Positions 1 to 10,554 of a DNA stretch of 64,000 nt are shown one piece after another. The stretch is taken from NCBI GenBank assembly GCA_027922465.2, contig BQMF02000014.1, forward strand, positions 1,178,001-1,242,000. The letters are read 5' to 3'. The DNA comes from Turritopsis dohrnii (Eukaryota; Cnidaria; Hydrozoa; Anthoathecata; Oceaniidae). Every line of letters begins with the position of its first letter. Position 1 is the stretch's first letter. The translations under genes and the position numbers were made by a program. The notes beneath the pieces were generated by a model. The model had not been told where the DNA came from. It saw only the letters and a list, made by a program, of their open reading frames with translations, and searched no databases.

Positions 1-838
1 TTCCGTGGGATGAAACCAAATGTTCTGGATGCAACGATCAATTCGATGCAGCTAGAGATGGACCGACTGGAAACATGGTCACATAAAAACAATCTTCACC
101 TTAACACAAAGAAAACAAAAGCCATGTTATTCTCAAAGCCAAAAATGGCGAAGGTGCACAATTTTCACAGTCAAGGACATATTTTACGTTCCAGCAACGG
201 TCAACCAATTGAATATCTAGAAGAATACAGGATACTTGGTGTGCACTTTCATCAGCATCTAACATGGAATACCCACATAAACAAAGTTCTAAAATCTTGT
301 ATGGCAACCCTCAGATCTTTAAAACAATTCAAAAGATCTGCCTCCTTCAACGTAAAGAAGTCGCTGGTGCAGTCTCTAGTTCTTGCGAAAATTGATTATG
401 CCAATCTCATTTTTGCAGATGCACCTGCTTACCTAATTAAACGCTTACAAAAAATTCAACGTTCTGCCGCCAGCTTTATCTACAACAGATACTGCAATGA
501 CAACGACGTACTAACCCTGCATTGGCTACCAGTCGAGGAAAGAATATCTTTTTCTCTCGTTAAAGCTGCTCACAAGTCGTTATACAAATCAGACAACTGG
601 CCAATTTATTTACAGCTTACACGAAAGTCAACGAGAGCGGTAAACCTTCGCGGAAACGAGAACAGAATGCTGGAAGTAGAAACAGGCAATATCAAAGGAT
701 CATTCTGCTATGTCGCAGGCAAACGATTCAATGAACTTCCGCAGCCATTAAGACGAGAAACTAATTATGACAAGTTCTGCAGCGATGCAAAGAAATACTA
801 TTTTGACCGTGCTACTGCAAGAATATTAAGTCAAAATA

Positions 839-876
<38 letters not shown>

Positions 877-1036
877 TTAGAGTAATAATAGTTTTGTAAT
901 TTAACCTTACTTTTATATTGACTCGCTTACACATACACACAACTTCGCATTTCCAATAGAAGAACCAATGTAAATTTTGGAATTGGAAATAAATCGATTA
1001 TTATTATTATTATATTATTATTATTATTATTATTAT
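1..1036 (+). mobile_element. Non-LTR retrotransposon (LINE) 3' end, truncated at the window edge
   Basis: The frame is open from base 1 to a stop at 841-843. It encodes the C-terminal part of a LINE reverse transcriptase of the Jockey/CR1/I type. Recognisable blocks are the segment with HLNTKKTKAM, the block LGVHFHQHLTWNTHI, and the typical C-terminal series ending near LPQPLRRE. The catalytic domain lies upstream, outside the window. A 3' UTR with an A-run (844-872) and a terminal (ATT)n tract (about 997-1036) follows, as expected for target-primed insertion on the plus strand. No internal stop is seen in the 278 visible codons, so this copy may be fairly young. The exact clade cannot be settled from the C-terminus. 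Confidence 0.85.
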
Positions 1037-1374
1037 ATTGTCTTCTAATAAATTAAATTGCTGGTGTGTTGCGATTAGACCCTATTTACACGAGTTAGTA
1101 ATTTTAAACATAATATCGTTTATGCCTGTTTTCCACCAGTAAGATATCTCAAGAAATAACGTTTACAGAACGTTTAAGAACTTTAAGTAAAATTTTAAAT
1201 TTAAAAGTATTCTTGTGGCAAGTACTTTTGCTGCTACCGTTTTGCGCCATCTGGCTCTTGTTGTGTTTAGTTTATACAATGTTAACAAAAGTTTATGTAT
1301 ATATTTGTTTCTGTGTAAAGATTTGCAAAAACATTCATCTGAATTTTTTTGAGTTTTCGGACAAAAATTTGTTT
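1037..1374. other. Gap without recognisable gene
   Basis: AT-rich sequence between the LINE tail and a Helitron-like end. Only short overlapping frames in both directions, with no domain signature and no convincing splice-bounded exon. Confidence 0.5.
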
Positions 1375-1476
1375 TTGTTTCCGTTGTATAGCTTGCAATG
1401 TATAGCTTGCTGTGTGTACACATTGGAATGCTTGAGCGCGGGGGCATTTTTTAGCTAAAGCTACATGCTAGTATTT
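1375..1476 (+). mobile_element. Helitron-like 3' end, copy 1
   Basis: The block contains GCGCGGGGGCATTTTTTAGC, then a small hairpin (TAGC-TAAA-GCTA), and ends ATGCTAG followed by T. The same end occurs at 51283-51370 (plus) and 29858-29925 (minus). All three finish in CTAG and are followed by T, as expected for Helitrons (CTRR terminus, insertion 5' of T). This copy shares only about 100 bp with the others, so it is truncated or diverged further upstream. Confidence 0.5.
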
Positions 1477-3061
1477 ATATTTGAATACTGAGAGATGCCT
1501 GCTTCACGCTCTATTTTCCGTTGCTCCTCTAAGAGACGAACAAAATAGAAGCAAAATGAATCTTCATATTTTTTAGTAGTCTTGACACGCATAAACATAG
1601 CCCATAGAAATTCTTTGCTCATGAGTTTTTTTACTTCAACTGATGGATCTTGTTTCCTGCCAGTTCTGATAAAGTTTGCTTTCGATCCATAGGTTTCTTG
1701 TATTAACGTCAACCAAATATGAGCATCGGGTTCCATCAACAAATTCTTGTGTATTTCTCTTATCTGAGCCAACAATAGATTGAAGTCAAAATAATGCAGC
1801 TCTTTAGCATCTCTTTTATTGGCTGCTTCATTAATTACATGAACTTCCGACATGACTTCTTTCAGTTTGATGACTTGCTGCAGATTCCAACATTCTACAA
1901 ATTTTTCTGGGTGAGAAGAGATTCTCTCAGCCACTTCAGCACTTTTCCTTAATAAAGATGTTGAAAAGCCTTGCAAAATGTTCATGTCTTTTATAAAATA
2001 GCATGACAGATTTCCGCTACTTAACATCTTTGAAAGACTATGGTAATAACAACTGACTATTTCGAGAAAATTGCTCTCATTTTCATAGCAACACCATTTT
2101 GTCTCGTCAATAATATCTTGAAGCATAAACTTGATCGTTTTTAAAGCGTAAGAAGGTATCGCACGCCCAGTTTTTTCATCAAGAAGTGACTTAAAGTTTT
2201 TGTATAATACCATTTTGGCAATAAGATAGCATTTCTTTTGAAAATCAGTCAATGCGCTTGCGAGCAATCTTTCTGCAAAGGAAAATGAAATGCGCCATTC
2301 ATATCAAGAGATGAACTGGCTGTTTGTTTTGCAACAACATGGCATCCATTTCCTTTGATTTTATCCAACATTTCCTTGGGGATCCAATCATGTTTTTCAT
2401 GAAACCAAGCAAAAGTGCAATCTGGCCAAAACTTTAGTTTGAAACAAAGAACATGATCAATCGATGATGTCCACATGCGATTGGGCAAATCAATGTTTGG
2501 TTTATTTCTGTCAATATAGGAAGGGTCTGGTACCAGTTCTTCTAGCCAATTTGCAACCTTTTCAAGTCCTTCCCTAACGCTTTCCACGTCTGGCGAGGAA
2601 TGTGTCACTAGGGACGGTCCTTCAATTCTGCTTTTTAACTTGGAGCTCAGGCATAGTTGCTCTTTCTGAAATTGAAGCAATGCTTTCGGAAGATGAAAAT
2701 ACTTGTCTCGCTTACTACTTATCCATTTATACATCACCCTTTCATGCGCTGTAAAACATTGGTAAAGTGTGTCACTACAGCGAAGTTTGAAATATCCAGG
2801 ATTTTCCTCTATTGGTTCCAAAATCTCTTTCGACTGTTCGTAGTCGAAACAACCAAGCCTCCTCATTTCGTCGATTTCAAAGTCATTATTGACCATAAAA
2901 CGAGGAATGAATGCGCCTTCGGTCACACTTCCACAAAGAAACCATTCACTCTCATCCTCGAACATTTTACTGCGTTCCCGTATGTGTTTCATTATCTCTT
3001 CATCCAGTTTAAACATTGTATCGATATACAAAGAGAAGTCTGCATCTCCAATAAACGCCAT
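1461..3061 (-). pseudogene. Mab-21 domain / cGAS-like receptor family protein, one frameshift
   Basis: Two overlapping minus-strand frames (3061 to 2249 and 2267 to 1461) together give about 530 residues of a Mab-21-family nucleotidyltransferase-fold protein. The first half carries the G-S motif (residues 44-45, in CGSVTEGA) and an acidic FEID motif at residues 61-64, where cGAS-like receptors place metal-binding acids. The block WPDCTFAWFHEKHDWIP and a GCHVV segment follow. The second half carries the usual Mab-21 C-terminal block (LLASALTDFQKKCYLI). The frames switch near 2296-2306. The other frame reads EWRISFSFAERLLAS there, the conserved Mab-21 motif, so a one-base indel broke a single-exon gene or is a sequencing error. 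If read through, the family points to cytosolic nucleic-acid or ligand sensing with cyclic-nucleotide synthesis. Catalysis is inferred. Confidence 0.75.
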
Positions 3062-3352
3062 ATTAATTTTTCTTCTCTTTCAAGCTTTCTCAGCTAATGC
3101 CAATTCTCTCTAGTGCTAAATGTATATTGATTTTCTCTCCTAGAAAATTAGTTTTCATAAATGCTTATGAATAGACGAACGTAGGAGAGGAGTAAAGATT
3201 TAATTGCTATAGCTCTAGCTCTCCTCCACTATATTCCTATTGATTAATGTAAAATATCATATCCCATTATATCATGTGGACATTATACTGTTATTTCTTA
3301 AAATTATGCTCAAAATATATCATTACTGGAAATGAAAATGAAATATCATATC
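3062..3352. other. Intergenic sequence upstream of the Mab-21 gene
   Basis: This holds the presumed 5' flank of the minus-strand Mab-21 gene. No clear TATA box or exon is seen. Confidence 0.4.
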
Positions 3353-3505
3353 CAGTGGTGGATCTAGATGGTAGTCCTATTTTGTGGAGAAGCGCATTAA
3401 CATAATATGTGAATTCAATCTCTATTATCAATGGGATTATCTGAACGCTTTTCTTTTATGGTTAAATTGCAAACACTCTCCTACAGAAATTGCGATAAGT
3501 TCTTA
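3353..3505. mobile_element. Degenerate 160-bp MITE (CAGTGG family), copy 1
   Basis: Aligns by eye along its length with the intact copies at 29068-29230 and 44105-44266, sharing the internal stretch around AATGGGATTATYTGAACGC. The left terminus CAGTGGTGGATCTAGA is diverged and the right inverted repeat is lost after about 3505. It is the oldest of the three copies. Confidence 0.7.
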
Positions 3506-3518
3506 ATTTTAGAATACA

Positions 3519-3837
3519 ATACAGGGTGTCTCAGAAAGACTTATCTCAGTGTCTATTTCTCAACAATTTTTAATCGATGTCTGGTTTTAGCAGGTTGATT
3601 GGAATGTTGTCATTCATGCCTTTGTCGTGGAACAATTGTTTCTGAACTTAATTACAGCGACCTCCTAATAGACGAACTGATGCTTTAAAGTAATTAACCT
3701 ATCGTTTTTAGTTTTTCTTGACGTTTATCTCTGCTGACTTATCAAGAAAAGATTTTGGTACACAGAACTAGGTTAACAATTGCAAGTGCAATATCTTCTA
3801 GTGGCATCATACATTACTTTTACCCAGTAAACACAAA
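3519..3837. other. Gap with a possible mariner-type end
   Basis: TA followed by CAGGGTGTCTCAGAAAG at about 3520 resembles a Tc1/mariner-type terminal repeat, but no matching right end is seen nearby. The rest shows nothing recognisable. Confidence 0.3.
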
Positions 3838-4064
3838 AACGTCTTTAAGTCGTCTTTAAGACGTCTTTACAGATAATGAAAGGACGTCTTTAATACGTGT
3901 CTCCTTGATTGAAATTTGTAACGCTTTGAGACGAGTTTCAAGACGTCTTTGAGACGTCTTTAAGTCAAGTGTAAAAGACGACTTTAAAACGTCTTTAAGT
4001 CTTCTGTAAGACGTCTTTCAAGAAACCAAAAGGACGTCTTTAATACGGCTCTATTTGGTTGAAA

Positions 4065-4716
4065 CATGGACGTATAAAAAGAGAAGGACTTACAACTTTT
4101 ATAAATCTATTCAAACAAACCTCGCCTCGGTTTATTGAACTTTTGACAAAAGCAGTTTTGAAACTCCCTCCAGTGCTGTTAAAAATACACGTTTCCATTG
4201 GCTTCCATGATCGTAACAACCAACCAGTAATGAATTTAAAGATTTTATGATTATTTTGAAGCCAGGTTTTAAACTCTGATTCCTCATGACTTCTTACAGT
4301 CTCAAACATGAAATTTTCAGAATTGAATGAAAAAGCATTCTTCTTTCTGTATATTCTCAGGCATCACCCAGGCGTCTTTCAAAGTACCGAATCTTTGGAT
4401 ATAAGTATATACACAAAATACTTCCAAACTCCGCGAAATTTATCTTAATTCCAATCCAACATTTTTAAAAAAGGTTGAGTGGAGGTTCTGTGATACTGAA
4501 GAATATTGCAAATGTATCTGCAAATCGTATTTTCTCTCAATTCTTTGATTTTCCACATCGAATTAAACCTAAAGCGTCGTATAAACGCACCCATGTGAAC
4601 CAAAATCCAGTGAAATGCGAGGCGAGGATTACATCAAAGAAATGCCGACAGAATAGATTTTAATAATAGAAATGATAGGCTTGAGTTGTGAGTCCTTCTC
4701 TTTTTATACGTCCATG
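4065..4716. mobile_element. Non-autonomous TIR element with 7-bp TSD (P-like?), copy 1
   Basis: Terminal inverted repeats of about 30 bp start CATGGACGTATAAAAAG on both ends. The flanks are GTTGAAA at 4058-4064 and 4717-4723, a perfect 7-bp duplication. The length is 652 bp and there is no transposase frame. A second copy lies at 5190-5837. Termini starting CAT, about 30-bp TIRs and 7-8-bp duplications are seen in P-superfamily elements. That assignment is tentative because it rests on termini alone. Confidence 0.8.
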
Positions 4717-4729
4717 GTTGAAATCTGTA

Positions 4730-5102
4730 CAGGCCGACCTCCACTCAACAAATTTTGTACGCGCGGGCGGACGACAATTCAATACGCATGCGTGCAAGCA
4801 CACGCTGCGAACACATTTCGTTCGCAAGTAAGTAGACCAGTGGTCTACTACCAAGCGACAGCGTACGTTCGCAGAAAATAAATGATGTAATCAAAACAAT
4901 TAAAACCAATCAAATGCTTCTAAACATTTTAACTGCAGTATTGTAGTAGTATTATTTTCTTCTTTTCAGTTTGACAGTCATGTTTGCTATTATTTTTTAT
5001 AATCTAAGGATTATTTTCAGGTATTCAATATCCACTCACGCTGGTGCGTACACTGGTTTCGTTCGTCTGCGCGTACAATATTTGTTGAGTGGAGGCCGGC
5101 CT
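4730..5102. mobile_element. 373-bp MITE with TA duplication
   Basis: Inverted termini AGGCCGACCTCCACTC (left) and its complement with one change (right), each followed inward by CAACAAATWTTGTACGCGC. TA flanks both sides (4728-4729 and 5103-5104). The uninterrupted satellite sequence (CTGTAACGCTTTG, seen near 5920) gives the empty site and supports TA as the duplicated target, consistent with a Tc1/mariner-type MITE. Confidence 0.75.
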
Positions 5103-5189
5103 TAACGCTTTGAGACGAGTTTCAAGACGTCTTTGAGACGTCTTTAAGACGAGTGTAAAAGTCGACTTTAAAACGTCTTTAAGTCGTCT

Positions 5190-5837
5190 CATGGACGTAT
5201 AAAAAGAGAAGGACTTACAACTTTTATAAATCTATTCAAACAAGCTCGCCTCGGTTTATTGAAATTTTGACAAAAGCAGTTTTGAAACTCCCTCAAGTGC
5301 TGTTAAAAATACATGTTTCCATTGGCTTCCACACTAGCAGCCATTTTTTATAAACACGAAAACTGTTGAAAAACACCAAAACTAAAAGTATGATTCCTTA
5401 GGAGTTCCTAAAGCTTCAGACTTGAAACTTTCAGAAAAGATAGATAAACTATCTCTCTGTTTTGTGTAGCTTAGGCATTTTTGAGGCGCAAATATTAACT
5501 TCATAACATGCAGAGACGCTGTGCCATGATTTTCTTCTATTTTCACTTGTAACATCTTCTAGCAAACTCACAGACATTTTAAAAACGATTAAATATCGTC
5601 GTCTGTGGCTTTGAACAATGAATAAAAGTGTTTTGAAAGCTAATGAGTCTTAATTCCTCTGATATTTCAGTTTTCCGCGTTGGATTGGCACGTAAATAAT
5701 CGTTCGTCTCAACAAAAATCCAGTGAAATGCGAGACGCGCTTTGGTATGAAAGGGATGCCGACACAATGGATTTTAACAATAGAATTGAATAGCTATTGA
5801 AATGAGTTGTGAGTCCTTCTCTTTTTATACGTCCATG
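5190..5837. mobile_element. Non-autonomous TIR element with 7-bp TSD (P-like?), copy 2
   Basis: Same family and termini as 4065-4716 and 648 bp long. It is flanked by GTCGTCT at 5183-5189 and 5838-5844. The two copies have diverged visibly in their interiors. Two independent 7-bp duplications with unrelated sequence fix the TSD length for this family. Confidence 0.8.
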
Positions 5838-6052
5838 GTCGTCTTTAAGACGTCTTTCAAGATACCTAAAGGACGTCTTTAATATGTCTCTATTTGGTTC
5901 AAATCTGTAACGCTTTGGGACGAGTTTCAAAGACGTCTTCGAAACGTCTTCTAGACGAGCGCAAAAGCCGACTTTAAAATGACTGAAAATGGTCTTTAAG
6001 ACGTCTTTCAAGATGACACAAGGACGTTTTTAATAACATTTTACTTGGTTGA

Positions 6053-6734
6053 AGTCAGATAGATAAGAGAGGTAACAGGTAACCCAATAGGAAATTTTAA
6101 TTAGATGGGTTTCGTTCAATGCATTGTTTTTTTTAGCGTTTTCTTTGACATATCTCATCTTAACTAATTTTTGAATTCTAAAAAGTGATGTTTGCTGCAT
6201 TTGTGCATAATTCTGTTTTGGCACACCACCTGGCAATGTTTTTTTCTGATTTCTATGGATGTGCTGTTCCTGGTGTTGTAAAGCATGCCAAATCATGGAT
6301 CTGCGTAATGTTTATTGCTCAATTTATTAAGGGTAAGTGCATAACGAGAACGAGTAGTGAAGCAATGGCTGAATTAAAGCTTTTAAACTAACCTGCAAGA
6401 TAACAATGTTTACCAACAGATGGATATTTGCTTTCTTCTGGAAGGCATACCAAACCTACTCGGCTTGTAAGCGTTGCTGGTCTTGTCAATTAAATCATTG
6501 CTAAATCAGCGATATGCATTTTGCTGTTGTATTTGTGTTGCGTTGTGATGTTCTTGATGAACATAACTTGCAAGTGTGTTTTATTGCGACTAAGGTGATT
6601 GTGTGCACCAAGTTTAACATCATATTGGTAATATGTGCAGCGTTTGATATTTTCAACACAATGGCTAGCTGTCAGAACCTAAAGAAAAAAATTTAAATTT
6701 AAAGATACTTACTACTTTTCCGTTGATTCTTAAA
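6053..6734. other. Gap; no gene supported
   Basis: AT-rich stretch between the satellite and a SINE. Two short plus-strand frames (around 6185 and 6514) have low-complexity composition and no domain signature. It may be intron of the minus-strand ShKT/trypsin gene, whose third and later coding exons are not found. Confidence 0.4.
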
Positions 6735-6925
6735 GCAGCAGTGGCGTAAAGGTAACGTGTTCGACTCGCACAACAGAGGTATCGGGCTCGAATCCCCCTC
6801 TGGAAAAACACATATTCTAACGGTCGAGTCCCTCATAGTACCAGCCCGTTCCCCCGTGAAGTCTTGGGATGTTTCGTGGTTGATATGGCTGCGTGCGGGA
6901 TAAGTTTGATATTAGTGCCAAAAGT
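6735..6925 (+). mobile_element. tRNA-derived SINE
   Basis: A tRNA-like head has an A box near 6742-6752 (TGGCGTAAAGG) and a B box at 6785-6795 (GGCTCGAATCC), spaced as in RNA polymerase III internal promoters. A non-tRNA body follows to about 6925. No poly-A tail or clean duplication could be fixed. It would sit in the intron after exon 2 of the neighbouring ShKT/trypsin gene. Confidence 0.55.
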
Positions 6926-7022
6926 TGAAATGCTAGTCAGCTGGAGTGTGTAGCTCCCTGCCTGGTAGTGGCTTCAACCTTGTAGGGAGCAGTTGTTTCA
7001 GTCAACACAAACTAGTACTTAC

Positions 7023-7494
7023 CAAGTTTGGAGCTACCAACGTTCCTCCACAGAAATGGGGATTGTTCCTTTGTAACGATGCAATCCACGGCCATGCACC
7101 AGGTTTAGCATCCACACCGTTGATAATACGACTTTGTGAAACACTTGATTTGCCACAAATTGCTGGAACAGATGAGGGGTTGGGAGGAGTAAGTGTGCCT
7201 GTTGGGCAAATACCACATGTTTTCGTGCAGTAATACTTTACAAATGATCGATTACAAGTTAAATCTTTCTTCAACCTTTGGCAATGCTTTAATGGATCTA
7301 TGTCCTTGCATGCTTCTAAAAAATTCACAATTTATTACAATGAGAAAAATATCACTATCAATAGAAATGATTTCCCTTAAAATAGTGGCTGCAGAAGATA
7401 TAACAAAACAGCGTTAATTTGTGATTGTATTTGTAAACATACCAGAAAATATTGAAGCAAAGAGAAGTATGCCAAGTGATAACCAGTATTGCAT
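7023..7494 (-). CDS. Secreted ShKT-domain trypsin-like serine protease, first two coding exons
   Basis: Exon 1 (7494-7443) starts ATG and encodes a signal peptide (MQYWLSLGILLFASIFS). It ends before a GTATGT donor. Exon 2 (7315-7023) follows a TTTTTTAG acceptor, and the phases join cleanly to give EAC at the junction. Exon 2 carries a ShKT module with six cysteines (CKDIDP through CGIC), then a spacer rich in Pro/Thr/Ser, then a chymotrypsin-fold N-terminus with the activation site R-IINGVDA and the CGGTLVAPNL block. It stops at a GTAAGT donor in phase 0. The next exon should supply the catalytic His (TAAHC block) but is not found down to 3100, so the rest is lost, far away or outside the window. 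This is a secreted, zymogen-type protease fused to a ShKT module, as is common in cnidarian venom and digestive glands. Confidence 0.8.
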
Positions 7495-7699
7495 AATGAT
7501 TAGTCCTGATGGAAATCGTTTGAACGGATTAAAAATGAGTACAGGGACTTTTGGATCTTGCCAACGCAATCGACTGAGTGCTATGTGTTAGAAGAGACTC
7601 ACACTCAAACAGAATAAGACACGTGGTTAAACAAAGACATGTTTTCGTTTGTTCACCTTTAAGACTAAAGACATGTGTTAAAAACATAAACCCACTTAC

Positions 7700-7772
7700 T
7701 GAAAAACGAGCCACCAGGGCGTCATCACTAGCCGCCTATATTCAGCCTACGTTGTGTCATCCCCAAAGATTT
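7700..7772. repeat. Dispersed CG-rich repeat block
   Basis: The stretch with AGCCGCCTATATTCAGCC and GTGTCATCCCCAAAG resembles 53650-53712 (CGCCCATGTTCAGCC, GTCGTGACACCCAAAG). In both places it adjoins AT-rich sequence and no coding potential is seen. The family is unknown. Confidence 0.5.
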
Positions 7773-7779
7773 CATTTAT

Positions 7780-8850
7780 TTATTTACTTATTTACAAATA
7801 TTATTTAATGATGGTTTTACAATAGGAACTTAGAAGTGTATCAATTTACAGCAACCACGGAAAAACATTATTATTAGCAATATTAATATTAAGAAGTAAA
7901 TGATATCAAATTTGTACAATTGTTGCAGCTACTAATAGCCATTAGACTTAATGTTTTTAGATGATATTATAAAGATTTCACAGTAGATTAAGGCTTTACA
8001 CTGTCTGGAAGGGATTCCACAAAAGGCTGGCTCGAAATGTAAAGGATTGTGTACCGTATCGGGTTGACTTTGCTGGAGGAAGGGAAAGGAGGTTTTGTCT
8101 TCCTAAGGGAGAGTGGACATGTGTTTTGCGGAATATGGTTTCCATTAAAGACGGGTTCAGGCTGTGGAGGGTTTTATAGATTTTACACAAATTTCTACAG
8201 TGATTAAAACCGTGCCCGCTTGAGACTTAGATGTTGTAACAGCTACAAGAAAAATCTTGGCAAACTGCACGTAGAGCACACTTGTGAACGGCATTTATTT
8301 CCTTAATATTGGGCCTTGCTGCAATACATCCATATGATTGGTGCATAATTAAACACCGGAAGGATGTAAGAGTTAAATAATAAAATTAATTGCTTTCGAT
8401 TCAAAAAACTACGAAGTAATAGGTATTAACGCGAACAGTAACGGCCAAACATGATCTATGCTTACCTAAAATCAGAATTTGGAATTGTGACGGATTTGCA
8501 GCTAAGATCTTTATCTTGAACCAAGTCAAGACTTTGGGTAAGATTGTGCTTTACGTTTGCAGTTACTTCTGCAACACTCTTAGCACATGAGTATAAATTA
8601 CAAATGTTGCATTTTTCTGTGTTATTAAAAAGATCATTTATGAAAATGTTGAATAAAAGAGGACCACGAATGGATCCTTGAGGAACTCCTGATCAAATTC
8701 GAAGCGATGAACTAAAATTAGATCCAATTTTGGTTCTCTGAATCGGTTGTTTAGTTAGCTTTTAAAGACATTTAGACTGTTTCGGTTGATACCATATACA
8801 GCAAGCTTTGCAATTCGAAGATCTCAGAGATAGGATTGCTAACGTTCTTG
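7780..8850 (-). mobile_element. Decayed LINE (CR1/Jockey-like) with reverse-transcriptase remnants
   Basis: On the minus strand, 8691-8640 reads GVPQGSIRGPLLFNIFIND, the conserved reverse-transcriptase motif around the GVPQGS turn, with degraded RT sequence after it. Further 3' (8190-7996) is a typical LINE C-terminus with LHSLNPSLME and YGTQSFTFRASLLWN. The element ends near 7780 in an ATTT-rich tail. Stops and frameshifts separate the pieces, so it is dead. Confidence 0.75.
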
Positions 8851-9132
8851 TTTACGTTAAGACCAAGTATAGCACCGATGTTACGTTTTGAAACGCACTA
8901 CACACGCCGCTTTTCAAGATGTAGCGTTTGCTACATTTGTTTGGCTATAAAAGCGGCGTTTATTAGAGAAAATACGTTACACTTCTACTGCGCTCCCTCT
9001 CGTCTTTATTTTCGTCCAACATCTACATTCTAGATGATTGAATTATTTTGACTGTTATGCTCACATATTAATTATATCTTTTCAGAAATGAATTCAAACT
9101 ATGAATTAAAATTAATACCATTCGTTACTATG
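8851..9132. other. Gap; no gene supported
   Basis: AT-rich sequence with the word GCCGCGTTT-like on both strands. No exon or repeat end could be placed. Confidence 0.35.
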
Positions 9133-9135
9133 TAA

Positions 9136-9830
9136 AGCTTGGTTCCCATTTGTGGTATAACCGCGTTTATTGGCGTTAAGCAGGTAGATTCTAGTCGCGT
9201 TAGGTTTTTATCTCCAGTGGAAACGTATTTGATCTTTTGACCCTTAAACATTAACACTGTGAATCGCAAATAAAATCTCCAAGTTGGAAACAAAATTTTT
9301 TGATTTCAAAAATGAAATAAACGCCGCGTTTAAATACTCATTTGCTGAGATCAAAAGAAGCCGACAAAAATCTTATTGTGGATGAGAAACTACAGTGCAG
9401 ACAAGAATGTTACTCACTTCACGAAGAAGAATTATTGTCTGAAGAAGTACGTTTGTACCATTGTCTTTATGACAAAACTCAATAGAGTTATAAAGAAAAA
9501 GATGCTGTAAAAGGTGCCTGGGGTTCTGTCGCTGAAAAGTTCGAATTTACATACTGGGAACCCAGAACATGCATTTTTTTTTAAATATTTCGGATGTTTC
9601 TATTTCTTCTTCTAGCTCTTCTCAAAAGCATCAACAACAATAAATATTCTTCATCTTGTTCTTCCATCTCTACACTAAACACTTTCTATTTTACAACGCC
9701 TTTAATTTCTGGGGTTAATTTCGTTTCAAGTGGAAATGCTAGCAGGTATTATACCGAATAAAATTAACGCGATTCATAAAAATAAAATCTGTAAAATTAA
9801 CGCGATTATACCACAAATGGGAACCAAGCT
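9136..9830. mobile_element. Harbinger-type MITE with TAA duplication
   Basis: Inverted termini AGCTTGGTTCCCATTTG with perfect complement at the right end. Flanks are TAA at 9133-9135 and 9831-9833. The length is 695 bp and there is no transposase. A 3-bp TWA duplication is characteristic of PIF/Harbinger elements. The related element at 21968-22982 shares AGCTTGGTTYCCAT and has a TTA duplication. Confidence 0.75.
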
Positions 9831-9833
9831 TAA

Positions 9834-10554
9834 ATAAATACTTTTTTTTTGCAGACAATTTTTAAAAAAACGTCACTGCACTTTCTTCCGTATAGCCATA
9901 TTTGATAACTAAACGAAATGAGTAAAATCATATGCTGGATATGTTTTTGCTTTCATTCGATGCTTCTTATTCGTTTTCCGCTATCATAAAAACCATTTCA
10001 CTATGATTTTACGTTGTAAACCAACATTTAAATACATATATAATAAAGTACATCAATACATCTAACTCACTTACGCATGTAATACCTGTTCTTTTATAAT
10101 ATAGCAGTAATTGTTTAGCAATCAACTTGTAATAATTATGCCATCGTATGTTTTTTCGTCACATTAACAATAGAAGAAAGGAGAAACCGTTATTAACGAA
10201 CGAATTTTTTTGGAATTCAGCAGCCAATCAAAACGGCGAAGAGGCAATCGCGTGTCAAAAAAGAAATGCCTCTACTGGCTTCTTCACTATCTGATATCTG
10301 TTACAATCTGGTTGGTTATTTCAAATAAGCTAAATCTGAAGTTTTTCAATTTGTCAAAGAACACTGAAAAGTTGAATATGAAAAATTACTTGATTTGTGT
10401 GCGAAAAAATCCCACATGCATATAGTAAAAAACCTCTACGGTTGGAAATGAGGCTGAAACGTATCCTAAGAACTAACCTTCAATGCCAGTCGTTATGATT
10501 TACAAACTTGACCTCTAATTTGGTTCCAGTTTTGCAAATCATGGAATCAGAATT
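9834..10554. other. Gap; no gene supported
   Basis: AT-rich. The 71-codon plus-strand frame at 10210-10425 has no domain signature or splice context. Confidence 0.4.

Larger units (their letters stand above)
3838..6052. repeat. 152-bp tandem satellite rich in GACGTCTTT, interrupted by three transposons
   Basis: The sentence-like unit running from GGACGTCTTTAAT recurs at about 3880, 4031, 5870 and 6023. Once the three insertions (4065-4716, 4730-5102, 5190-5837) are subtracted, the spacings are 151, 155 and 153 bp, so this is a tandem array of about three 152-bp monomers. Each monomer is itself built of short GACGTCTTTRA motifs. The second monomer is the one broken by all three elements. Confidence 0.8.

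Noticed and set aside
1213..1458. 81-codon plus-strand frame with hydrophobic composition
   Set aside because: It runs into the Helitron-like end and overlaps low-complexity sequence, with no splice sites or homology pattern.
6185..6391. Small secreted protein (68 codons)
   Set aside because: No acceptor/donor context and low-complexity composition. Lies in the likely intron of the minus-strand protease gene.
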